The translations under genes were made by a program, and so were the position numbers. From Candidatus Avelusimicrobium gallinaceum (GTDB taxonomy: Bacteria > Elusimicrobiota > Elusimicrobia > Elusimicrobiales > Elusimicrobiaceae): a stretch of DNA of 37,218 nt. Of the stretch, positions 6,275 through 13,246 are shown one piece after another. Under the pieces are notes generated by a model that saw only the letters and a program-made list of their open reading frames with translations, did no database searches and was not told the origin of the DNA. The number at the start of each line of letters is the position of its first letter. Position 1 is the first letter of the stretch. The stretch is from assembly GCA_944324965.1 (NCBI GenBank), contig CALUYH010000013.1:1-37218 (forward strand), read 5' to 3'.

Positions 6275-7871
6275 TTGTGCTATATACACCCGTAAATCTA
6301 CTGAACACGGTCTAGATATGGAGTTTAACTCGCTCCAAAATCAGGAGGAGGCGTGTAAGGCTTATATTCTGTCCCAAGCGTTTAATGGGTGGGAGTATTA
6401 TAAAACATATTCGGACGGAGGTATTAGTGGTGGTACCATGGAGCGCCCCGGCTTAAAAACACTCCTTGACGATATCCGCGCCTGCAAAATACAGGTAGTG
6501 GTGGTCTATAAAGTGGACCGCCTGTCGCGCTCTATTATAGACTTCCACAAAATGATGCAAGAGTTTGATAAATACGGGTGTAATTTTGTATCCATTACCC
6601 AATCGTTTGATACAAGCAACTCTATGGGCAAATTGACACTTAATATGCTGTTATCTTTTGCCCAATTTGAGCGCGAAGTATCAGCTGAGCGTGTACGGGA
6701 TAAAATCGCCGCCAGTAAGGCCAAAGGTCTATGGATGGGGGGAACTCCGCCGCTGGGGTATGACCTTAAAGACAAGCAACTTATCCCTAATCCGCAAGAA
6801 GCCGAGCTTGTAAACCTGATTTTTACCAAGTATCTGGAATTGGGCAATATACAAGCTACAGCCGATTGGATGAATCAGCAAGGATACCGCAGTAAATGTT
6901 GGCAAACGGCGTCTGGGGATAAACGTGGCGGGCATTTGTTCCGGTACGGGTCTATACAACGAATCCTTGGAAATCCGGTCTATATAGGCAAAATGCCGCA
7001 TTTGGCGGCTAATAAGGTCTATGTCGGCAAACAAGCAGCTCTTGTACCTTGTGAAATTTTTGAACAGGTGCAATCCAAAATAGGGAATTCTAAGAACGGA
7101 TTACGGGAATATCGCTCATATATCCGTCAAAAGGCTTTATTGGCGGATAAATTGTTTGATGATAAAGGAAATCCTTATAAATTGACCAGTACGACTAAAA
7201 AGGGGCAGAAATTCCAATATTATTTTATTAGAAATGGGATTCATATTCCGGTGGTGCAACTGGACGGTTTTGTATTGGATACAATTTGCCGAACTGATTT
7301 GAGCAGTTTAGATTTACAGACGGATAGCAGCCAGATTGGCGTTAATGAGGCTAAAACGTGCCTAAAACGAGCCGTTTGTATAAAAACGGGTACAGACTGC
7401 TATTTACAACTTGAATTGGACAAGAAGGCGTTTTGGGATGTTTGCCGGAAGAATCCCATGCAGCAACAGCGGCAAAATGATCTACTTGTGCCGGATATAG
7501 GGAAAAATACAATCACCTTGCGGGCCACTTTTTATATAGATAATGTATCCTCTACGCGGCTACAAAATGGCACTGCCAATAATATTTTGACGGTGCGGCA
7601 ATTAAACGAAAGTTTAGTGCGTGGGCTCGCGCGAGCGTGGCAGTGTAAGAAGATGATAGAAAGCGGCATGACTTCCCGCGAATGGGAAAAGGCAAGTGGA
7701 ATGAATAAGCGCACTTTTGCCCGGTATTTGAATTTGTGCTATTTATCCCCCAAAATAGTGGCGGATATTTTGGAGTACAGAAACCCGCGAAATATGAGTT
7801 TGAAAGAATTGATGAATTTAGCAGAGGGACACATGGATTTTAAAGCGCAGGAAAAGTGGTGGAATATCTAA
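6261..7871 (+). CDS. Large serine recombinase
   Basis: A 536-residue site-specific recombinase, probably the integrase of the island. The N-terminal resolvase domain has the nucleophile motif AIYTRKST (Tyr-X-Arg-X-Ser), SLQNQEEACKAY, YSDGGISGGTMERPGL, VYKVDRLSRS and SFAQFEREV. The middle recombinase domain includes GGTPPLGYDLKDKQLIPN and TADWMNQQGYRSK. The C-terminal part (KLFDDKGNPYKLTSTTKKGQ, FQYYFIRNG) is the cysteine-free variant common with DUF2924 partners. The start is taken at ATG 6261 (MPKVNCAIYTRKS); an upstream in-frame start at 6225 lies inside the preceding gene and is not needed. Four consecutive overlapping genes form one operon. Its stop codon overlaps the stop of the opposing gene by three bases. 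Confidence 0.93.
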   Translation: MPKVNCAIYTRKSTEHGLDMEFNSLQNQEEACKAYILSQAFNGWEYYKTYSDGGISGGTMERPGLKTLLDDIRACKIQVVVVYKVDRLSRSIIDFHKMMQEFDKYGCNFVSITQSFDTSNSMGKLTLNMLLSFAQFEREVSAERVRDKIAASKAKGLWMGGTPPLGYDLKDKQLIPNPQEAELVNLIFTKYLELGNIQATADWMNQQGYRSKCWQTASGDKRGGHLFRYGSIQRILGNPVYIGKMPHLAANKVYVGKQAALVPCEIFEQVQSKIGNSKNGLREYRSYIRQKALLADKLFDDKGNPYKLTSTTKKGQKFQYYFIRNGIHIPVVQLDGFVLDTICRTDLSSLDLQTDSSQIGVNEAKTCLKRAVCIKTGTDCYLQLELDKKAFWDVCRKNPMQQQRQNDLLVPDIGKNTITLRATFYIDNVSSTRLQNGTANNILTVRQLNESLVRGLARAWQCKKMIESGMTSREWEKASGMNKRTFARYLNLCYLSPKIVADILEYRNPRNMSLKELMNLAEGHMDFKAQEKWWNI

Positions 7872-8710
7872 GGTTGTACAGTATGTAACTTAGTAGCGGT
7901 AATCTCCATTCCTGTCCAATTCAACAAAAATACATTGGGAAAATAGGATTTAAAAATAGTTTCTTTATCTGAGAGCATACAGTTACCTGTGCTATAGTAC
8001 GGATTGACAATTAATAAGTCACAAGTGTTACATTTTGTGAGATATGAGCGATATTTTTTGTTTTTGTAATTAATTATCCGTTGCAGGGCAATAGCCGGGT
8101 CTTGCCAACAGAAGCTGAGATTATTAATATGAAAATCGGGATACCCTAACCATGATTGGTGAAAGCTAAGTTTAAAATGTTGTCCATTAACTTCAACTTG
8201 TTTTTCTATTAAATTATCTGTGATCTCGTCACTTTTAAGTACCGCTTCTAAAAATACTTTCTTGAGGGTTTTTGTGTTTGCTTGTAACCGTTTTACACCG
8301 GGATTATAGACATAATTCAAATATTCTTCCCGAGTTCTATAACTCCATCTTTGAGGGTCATAAATATCAATACATAGGGTAATATATATTTTTTGTTCCT
8401 TTTTGATTTTAATACAGATATCACGAGCAATATCTGTTAGTATCTTTGTAACTAGGCATTGTTTGGTGTCATTAACCCAATCAACGACTTCTATTCCTTT
8501 CTTTTGCTTATCTGTGGTTGCAAATAAACAGTCTGGGCTTTCTTGTCCAGGAATATTAAGCAATCTGTTTTCTTCTTTCCATGATATTCCGTCAGGTGTT
8601 TGTAGAAATAATTCTATATAAAACATCTCTAGAGTTTTTTTCCTGTCTGCGACAGGGGTGCCTACAAGGGTTTTGAAATATTTGATACGGTTTTTATCTA
8701 AAAAATACAT
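7868..8710 (-). CDS. Hypothetical protein with a PD-(D/E)XK-like core
   Basis: A 280-residue protein I cannot name. Near residues 59-77 ESPDCLF and, 12 residues on, GIEVVDW resemble the PD...(D/E)XK nuclease core, but the final lysine position is valine. Later KNKKYRSYLTKCNTCDLLIVN resembles the Lys-Tyr-X-X-Cys-Asp-X-X-Leu-Leu-Ile stretch seen in several uncharacterised restriction-like families. No membrane segment or signal peptide is present. ATG 8708-8710 has a weak GGA 12 bases upstream. The gene is AT-rich like the island, convergent with the recombinase and overlapping it by three bases, so it is probably cargo. A nuclease or defence role is inference. Confidence 0.6.
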   Translation of the reverse strand: MYFLDKNRIKYFKTLVGTPVADRKKTLEMFYIELFLQTPDGISWKEENRLLNIPGQESPDCLFATTDKQKKGIEVVDWVNDTKQCLVTKILTDIARDICIKIKKEQKIYITLCIDIYDPQRWSYRTREEYLNYVYNPGVKRLQANTKTLKKVFLEAVLKSDEITDNLIEKQVEVNGQHFKLSFHQSWLGYPDFHINNLSFCWQDPAIALQRIINYKNKKYRSYLTKCNTCDLLIVNPYYSTGNCMLSDKETIFKSYFPNVFLLNWTGMEITATKLHTVQP

Positions 8711-8786
8711 TGTTATAATTCCAAAAAGTCATGTAAAGATATTATATTTTAACAGTTTTGCGATCCTGCAATTTTGCCCACCGGAG

Positions 8787-8812
8787 AAAAAGGCCCGTTT
8801 GGGGCCTTTTTT
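8787..8812. terminator. Bidirectional terminator
   Basis: AAAAAGGCCC and GGGCCTTTTT form a perfect 10-bp stem around a 5-base loop, with a further T on the right. It can stop transcription from either side and separates the island from the tRNA genes. Confidence 0.8.
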
Positions 8813-8897
8813 GCGCTCCAACAACAGTTCTCTAAAATCGGTATGGATATAATTCGCCCCTTAACACCGACGAGAGAGGGAAAAATTAGACAACAAA

Positions 8898-8923
8898 AAA
8901 GCCGCTTACTTAAAAGCGGCTTT
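8898..8923 (-). terminator. Terminator of the tRNA-Pro pair
   Basis: AAAGCCGCTT and AAGCGGCTTT form a 10-bp stem with a short loop, followed on the minus strand by TTTTTTGTTG, five bases past the CCA end of tRNA-Pro(CGG). Confidence 0.85.
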
Positions 8924-8928
8924 CTAAA

Positions 8929-9004
8929 TGGTCGGGGCGGCGGGATTCGAACCCACGACCTCACGGTCCCGAACCGTGCGCGCTACCATCTGCGCTACGC
9001 CCCG
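8929..9004 (-). tRNA. tRNA-Pro (anticodon CGG)
   Basis: The minus strand starts CGGGGCGTAGCGCAG and ends CGCCCCGACCA. The 7-bp acceptor stem is perfect. The anticodon stem-loop is CACGG-TTCGGGA-CCGTG, so the anticodon is CGG (proline). The T-arm carries GGTTCGAATCC. The 3' CCA is encoded. The gene is 76 nt long, 15 bp downstream of a second tRNA-Pro. Confidence 0.97.
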
Positions 9005-9019
9005 ATAAATAGTTTTAAA

Positions 9020-9094
9020 TGGTCGGGAAGGCGGGAATCGAACCCGCGATCTCTCGCACCCCAAGCGAGCGCTCTACCTCTGAGCCACTCCCCG
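9020..9094 (-). tRNA. tRNA-Pro (anticodon GGG)
   Basis: The minus strand starts CGGGGAGTGGCTCAG and ends CTTCCCGACCA. The acceptor stem has one G-T pair. The anticodon arm is CTCGC-TTGGGGT-GCGAG, giving anticodon GGG (proline). The T-arm is GGGTTCGATTCCC. CCA is encoded. It lies 37 bp downstream of the merR-type gene on the same strand, with no terminator between, so the mRNA and both tRNAs may be one transcript. Confidence 0.97.
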
Positions 9095-9131
9095 AAATTG
9101 CGTGCCACTTACTGGCCACACATATATTTTA

Positions 9132-9473
9132 TCATTCTTTTAACAAATCTTCCAGCGTTTCTTTAATTTCCGTCAGAAGTTTGATGTCCGTGCGGGGCTT
9201 TTCTTGGGCGCCCGCCGCGGGGAATTGATACTTGGAGAGCTGCTTTTTGGCGCCTTCCAGCGTCAGCTTGTGCTTGTAAATCAAATCTTTAATTTTAAGG
9301 ATGGTGTAGACGTCTTCCTTGGTGTAGCGGCGGTGGCCGCTTTCCAGGCGGATGGGGCGGATGAGGCCGAATTCGGCTTCCCAGTAGCGCACGGAATACT
9401 CCGGCACGCCGGTAATGCGTTTGACGTCACCGATAGAGAAATACTCTTTTTCCTCTAATTCTTCCAATCCCAT
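9132..9473 (-). CDS. MerR-family transcriptional regulator
   Basis: A 113-residue protein with an N-terminal MerR winged helix: YFSIGDVKRITGVPEYSVRY, WEAEFGLIRPIR, HRRYTKEDV and ILKIKDLIYKHKLTLEGAKK. A short linker and a C-terminal helix (KLLTEIKETLEDLLKE) could serve in dimerisation. It lacks cysteine pairs or a large effector domain, so it belongs to the short MerR type; ligand and targets are unknown. The start ATG 9471-9473 has no Shine-Dalgarno. Instead TATAAT (9480-9485, minus strand) ends six bases before it, which predicts a leaderless mRNA. The two tRNA-Pro genes follow on the same strand. Confidence 0.9.
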   Translation of the reverse strand: MGLEELEEKEYFSIGDVKRITGVPEYSVRYWEAEFGLIRPIRLESGHRRYTKEDVYTILKIKDLIYKHKLTLEGAKKQLSKYQFPAAGAQEKPRTDIKLLTEIKETLEDLLKE

Positions 9474-9479
9474 ATGGGT

Positions 9480-9488
9480 ATTATATCA
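9480..9488 (-). promoter_or_regulatory. Extended -10 promoter of merR, leaderless type
   Basis: The minus strand reads TGATATAAT, then ACCCAT, then the ATG of merR. TG-N-TATAAT is an extended -10 box; no good -35 is seen. A transcript starting 7 bases after the box would begin at the A of ATG. Confidence 0.65.
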
Positions 9489-9499
9489 AATTGGGTTTT

Positions 9500-9675
9500 A
9501 GGGAGATATGCCGGGCGTGTGCCACCGGGGGCTGCGGTGCCGCAGGAGCGCGGGCTTGCTAAAATAACGGGCGCAATCCGCTGCCGGACGGCTCCCGCCC
9601 ACAGGTTCGCCCCTTTGGCGGCGGTGTGGTGGGCCTGCAACCTGCTTAAAGTAGCGTGCCACTTCTCGGAAGGCC
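9500..9675. other. GC-rich intergenic block with inverted repeats
   Basis: Between merR and the pilin gene lies a GC-rich stretch, unlike the AT-rich ends around it. It can form CTGCGG-TG-CCGCAG near 9533-9546 and a longer arm with CAGGTT near 9601 against AACCTG near 9640. Frames on both strands stay open, but they show no protein-like composition and no ribosome site. It may be an interspersed repeat or a structured RNA; I recognise neither. Confidence 0.35.
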
Positions 9676-9703
9676 TTGACTCGTTTTTTTTTTTTGATAA
9701 ATT
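9676..9703 (+). promoter_or_regulatory. Putative pilin promoter with a T12 tract in the spacer
   Basis: TTGACT (9676-9681) and TAAATT (9698-9703) are separated by 16 bp, 12 of which are an uninterrupted run of T (9684-9695). The pilin ATG follows six bases after the -10-like box. Slippage in the T run would alter spacer length and so expression. The -10 box is not perfect. Confidence 0.5.
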
Positions 9704-9709
9704 TTGCCT

Positions 9710-10243
9710 ATGAAGAAAATTTATCAAAAATCCCTCCCGGCGGGGAAAAACGTCGGATTTACGCTGATAGAGCTGTTAGTGGTCGTCTTAATTATCGGTA
9801 TTCTGTCGGCCATAGCGTTGCCGCAGTACGAAAAAGCCGTTGTAAAAGCCCGTACCATTAATGCCATTGAAACGGGGGAAAGTATTGTGCGTGCCAGTGA
9901 AGTCTATTATCTGGCGAATGGGAAATATTCCCCGATTGTAGACGATTTGGACATATCCCTTTCCCAATGTGCTGAAATATCTGGTACCTCTAGATCGGTA
10001 ATAAAATGTGATGACTATTTTATGATAGATTTACTTTCTGCTGATATCGAGGCGGCTACAAAAGGTGATTTGCAGCTTTTTTATTGTCCCGGTGCAGAGG
10101 ATTGGGAGGCCTGCCGAGAAAAAGCCGATTTTGTTTATTTAATTAATTTTAATGTTCATCCTTCTGCCCCAAATCGGCGTGTTTGTAATGTGCGGACGGA
10201 TAAAGGTCGTGTGTATTGTAAAGCCATATCTTCTATCAAGTGA
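9710..10243 (+). CDS. Type IV pilin-like protein (prepilin N-terminal methylation motif)
   Basis: A 177-residue prepilin. A short basic leader (MKKIYQKSLPAGKNVG) precedes the peptidase site: cleavage after Gly gives FTLIELLVVVLIIGILSAIA with the conserved Glu5. ALPQYEKAVVKAR continues the hydrophobic stem helix. The globular part has several cysteines (positions near 93, 104, 130, 138, 163 and 174) able to form disulfides, and SPIVDDLDI and SAPNRRVC segments usual in pseudopilins of this kind. It would be assembled by a type IV pilus or type II secretion machine encoded elsewhere. ATG 9710 has no ribosome site; an alternative TTG at 9704 overlaps the -10 region. It stands alone as a single transcription unit, ending before a bidirectional terminator. 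Confidence 0.9.
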   Translation: MKKIYQKSLPAGKNVGFTLIELLVVVLIIGILSAIALPQYEKAVVKARTINAIETGESIVRASEVYYLANGKYSPIVDDLDISLSQCAEISGTSRSVIKCDDYFMIDLLSADIEAATKGDLQLFYCPGAEDWEACREKADFVYLINFNVHPSAPNRRVCNVRTDKGRVYCKAISSIK

Positions 10244-10366
10244 TGAACGACGTCAAGTCGGCAGATTATGGAGATTTAAGCATATGATTTACAACTGTTT
10301 AGTACAGAAGAAAAACTCTGTCGCAAATAAAAAATAGTTATAAAAAGAAAGTTCCTAAATCCCACT
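10244..10366. other. Intergenic, nothing recognised
   Basis: An AT-rich spacer between the pilin gene and the shared terminator. I see no gene, repeat or clear structure in it. Confidence 0.5.
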
Positions 10367-10396
10367 AAAAACCCCCGGCTTTGGGCCGGGGGTTTT
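10367..10396. terminator. Bidirectional terminator between pilin and adhE
   Basis: AAAACCCCCGGC and GCCGGGGGTTTT pair (with TTTGG as loop), flanked by A and T runs. It serves the convergent pilin and adhE genes. Confidence 0.92.
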
Positions 10397-10416
10397 GTAT
10401 TGCAAGCGGGTAAAAC

Positions 10417-13059
10417 TTATTTGGCTTTGTGTTTTACCGGTTCTCCGTAATAGGCTTTCAAGTAAAGTTCCTTGATTTCGCTGATTAACGGATAGCGGGC
10501 GTTGCCGCCGGTGCACTGGTCGTCGAAGGCGAGTTCGGAAAGTTTATCCAGGTTGTCCAGGAATTCTTTTTCCGGGATGCCGTATTCTTTGATAGAGCGG
10601 GGGATATTGAGTTTGTGTTTCAAATCTTCCACCATATCAATGAGTTTTTGCACTTTGGCGTCTTTATCGTCGCCCAGGTTGTTGTGCGGCAGCAGGAAGT
10701 CCACAATCTTGCCGTAGCGGCCTTTTACAAACGGATATTTGTACTGCGGGAACAAGCCTTGCTTGGTCGGTTTATCCGTGGCGTTGAACTCAATCACATA
10801 CGAAAGGAGCAACGCGTTGGCCAAGCCGTGCGGAACGTGGTACATCGCGCCCAGTTTGTGCGCCATCGAGTGCGACAAGCCCAAGAACGCGTTGGCAAAC
10901 GCCATACCGGCGATAGTGGCCGCGTAGTGCATTTTTTCGCGGGCGTTGATGTCCTTGGCGCCGTTGGTGTAGGATTTTTCCAGGTATTTAAATACCAGGC
11001 GCATCGCTTCCAACGCCTGTCCGTCCGTAAAGTTGGTGGCGTATACGGAGGTGTAGGCTTCAATGGCGTGGGTCAGTACGTCCAAGCCGGAGAAAGCCGT
11101 CAGGGATTTGGGCATATTGAGCACGAATTCCGGGTCGATAATAGCCATATCGGGTGTTAAGGCATAGTCCGTAATGGCGTATTTGGTACCGGTTTTTTCG
11201 TCCGTAATAATGGTGAACGGCGTGACTTCAGAGCCGGTGCCGGACGTGGTGGGGATGGCCACCATCACGGCCTTTTTGCCCAAAGGCGGCGCGGCGTAAA
11301 TGCGTTTGCGGATATCCATAAAGCGCATGGCGATATCTTCAAAGCTGGTGTCCGGGTTTTCGTACATCAGCCACACCATTTTGCCTTCGTCAATGGCCGA
11401 GCCGCCGCCCAAGGCGATAATCATATCCGGCTGCCAGGAGTTGGCAATGTTCAAGGCTTCCTGCACGTTGGAGATGTTCGGGTCCGGCAGCACGTTGGAG
11501 AACACGCGGAATTTAATATTCAGGCTTTCCAGCACATCCGCTACCGCGCGGACGTGGCCCAGCTGTTCCATCGTTTTATCGGTAATGATGTAGGCGCGGT
11601 GCTTGTCGGAAAGTTCCGCCAGCGCCTGCGAAAGCGCGCCGCGTTTGAAGTAGATTTTGGACGGTACTTTGTACCAATACATATTTTCGCGGCGTTCCGC
11701 GACGGATTTCACGTTCATAAGATGTTTCACCCCAATGTTTTCGCTGACGGAGTTGCCGCCCCAAGAACCGCAGCCCAGCGTCAAAGACGGCGCAAGTTTG
11801 AAGTTGTACACGTCGCCGATAGCGCCCTGGGAAGAAGGCATATTAATCAGCGTGCGGGCAGTGGGCATATCTTTAAAATAGTCGATATGGTCTTCGTTGG
11901 CTTCGTCCGTATACAGCACGGAGGTGTGGCCGGCGCCTCCGTAGAGGATTAAGTCTTTGGCCAAGTCCGCGGCGGATTTGAAATCTTTCGCGCGGTAAAA
12001 GCCCAAGACGGGGGAAAGTTTTTCGCGGGCGAAGGGTTCTTCGTCGCTTACCTCTTTGGCTTCGGCAATGAGGATTTTGGTTCCCGCGGGGACTTTAATA
12101 CCTGCCATCTCGGCGATTTTTTCGGCGCTTTGGCCCACAATGCCGGAGTTGAGCTTGCCGTTTACCACAATGGTTTCGGCCAGTTTTTTGCGGTCTTTAC
12201 CCGTCACAAAATAGCAGCCGCGGTTGATAAATTCTGCTTTTACAGCATCATACACCGGGTCTTCCACAATGACGGACTGTTCGCTGGCGCAGATCATACC
12301 GTTATCAAAGGTTTTGCTCATAATAACGGAGCTGACGGCCATTTTGATGTTGGCGGTGGCGTCAATCACCACAGGCGTATTGCCCGCGCCTACGCCAATG
12401 GCCGGCTTGCCGGAGGAGTAGGCGGCTTTCACCATGCCGGGGCCGCCGGTGGCTAAAATAAGGTTGATGTCTTTGTGGTGCATGAGCGCGTTGGAAAGGG
12501 GCATGGTCGGGTTGTCAATCCAGCCGATAATGCCCGCCGGGGCGCCGGCTTCCACCGCGGCATCCAGCACGATTTTGGCCGCGGCAATGGTGCATTTTTT
12601 AGCGCGCGGATGGGGGGAAAACACAATCCCGTTGCGGGTTTTCAAAGCGAGCAAACTTTTGAAAATAGCCGTAGAGGTCGGGTTCGTGGTCGGGATGATA
12701 CCGGCAATCAGGCCGATAGGTTCGGCCACTTGGCGGAAACCGAAAGCGTCGTCGTCCGACAGGACGCCGCAGGTTTTGGTGTCTTTGTATTGGTTGTAAA
12801 TGTATTCGGAAGCAAATTGGTTTTTAATTACCTTGTCTTCCATTACCCCCATGCCCGTTTCTTCCACAGCCATTTTGGAAAGCGGGATACGGTTCTGCGC
12901 AGCGGCAATAGCGGCCGCGCGGAAAATTTTGTCTACCTGTTCTTGGGTATACGTGGCATAAATGCGCTGGGCGTCTTTGACCTTGGAAACAATCTGGTCC
13001 AAATGGGCCAATTCTTCCGGGGTGGCTACGGCCGGCGCAGCAGTTTTCTTTTCCGCCAT
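10417..13059 (-). CDS. adhE: Bifunctional acetaldehyde-CoA / alcohol dehydrogenase
   Basis: An 880-residue fusion that reduces acetyl-CoA to acetaldehyde and then ethanol, regenerating two NAD+ in fermentation. The N-terminal half (to about 440) is a CoA-acylating aldehyde dehydrogenase with the catalytic cysteine in DNGMICASEQ (Cys257) and the NAD-binding GVGAGNTPVVID. The C-terminal half is an iron-dependent alcohol dehydrogenase with GGGSAIDEGKMVW, TSGTGSEVTPF and the metal-binding HAIEAY, SHSMAHKLGAMYH and VPHGLANAL segments. Length matches the family (about 870-890). AAGGAG lies nine bases before ATG 13059. It is transcribed away from rex, and a Rex-type palindrome lies just downstream of its -10 box, so NADH-responsive control is likely. 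Confidence 0.98.
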   Translation of the reverse strand: MAEKKTAAPAVATPEELAHLDQIVSKVKDAQRIYATYTQEQVDKIFRAAAIAAAQNRIPLSKMAVEETGMGVMEDKVIKNQFASEYIYNQYKDTKTCGVLSDDDAFGFRQVAEPIGLIAGIIPTTNPTSTAIFKSLLALKTRNGIVFSPHPRAKKCTIAAAKIVLDAAVEAGAPAGIIGWIDNPTMPLSNALMHHKDINLILATGGPGMVKAAYSSGKPAIGVGAGNTPVVIDATANIKMAVSSVIMSKTFDNGMICASEQSVIVEDPVYDAVKAEFINRGCYFVTGKDRKKLAETIVVNGKLNSGIVGQSAEKIAEMAGIKVPAGTKILIAEAKEVSDEEPFAREKLSPVLGFYRAKDFKSAADLAKDLILYGGAGHTSVLYTDEANEDHIDYFKDMPTARTLINMPSSQGAIGDVYNFKLAPSLTLGCGSWGGNSVSENIGVKHLMNVKSVAERRENMYWYKVPSKIYFKRGALSQALAELSDKHRAYIITDKTMEQLGHVRAVADVLESLNIKFRVFSNVLPDPNISNVQEALNIANSWQPDMIIALGGGSAIDEGKMVWLMYENPDTSFEDIAMRFMDIRKRIYAAPPLGKKAVMVAIPTTSGTGSEVTPFTIITDEKTGTKYAITDYALTPDMAIIDPEFVLNMPKSLTAFSGLDVLTHAIEAYTSVYATNFTDGQALEAMRLVFKYLEKSYTNGAKDINAREKMHYAATIAGMAFANAFLGLSHSMAHKLGAMYHVPHGLANALLLSYVIEFNATDKPTKQGLFPQYKYPFVKGRYGKIVDFLLPHNNLGDDKDAKVQKLIDMVEDLKHKLNIPRSIKEYGIPEKEFLDNLDKLSELAFDDQCTGGNARYPLISEIKELYLKAYYGEPVKHKAK

Positions 13060-13095
13060 AAAATAATCTCCTTTGGATATGCAAAATATACTTTA

Positions 13096-13143
13096 TAGAT
13101 ATTTTGATATCCATATTTTATCTTTTGCATAAAATAATGTCAA
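13096..13143 (-). promoter_or_regulatory. adhE promoter with Rex-type operator
   Basis: On the minus strand TTGACA (13138-13143), a 17-bp spacer and TAAAAT (13115-13120) form a near-ideal promoter. Immediately downstream lies an 18-bp site, TAGATATTTTGATATCCA on the plus strand (13096-13113), with the palindrome GATAT-TTTG-ATATC. It covers the expected transcription start. A matching site lies in the rex promoter. Confidence 0.8.
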
Positions 13144-13173
13144 TAATTACTCGTAAACGGGATTTTTGAATCC

Positions 13174-13219
13174 TTGACAAGGGTTCGTAAAAAAATTATC
13201 ATAGATATTGTAATATCCA
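13174..13219 (+). promoter_or_regulatory. rex promoter with Rex-type operator
   Basis: TTGACA (13174-13179), a 17-bp spacer and TATCAT (13197-13202) are followed at once by TAGATATTGTAATATCCA (13202-13219), containing the perfect palindrome GATATT-GT-AATATC. The layout mirrors the adhE promoter and suggests autorepression. Confidence 0.8.
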
Positions 13220-13246
13220 GTAATTTCAGACGGAGCATTTTGTTTT

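Noticed and set aside
9670..9695. T12 tract read as an intrinsic terminator of a small RNA
   Set aside because: AAGGCCTT just upstream is self-complementary without a loop, and no GC hairpin abuts the T run; the promoter reading fits better.
9455..9727. A 90-codon frame on the minus strand between merR and the pilin gene
   Set aside because: No ribosome site, overlap with merR and the pilin start, and unlike a protein in composition.
10614..13098. Long plus-strand frames opposite adhE
   Set aside because: Shadow frames from the GC bias of adhE; no motifs or ribosome sites.
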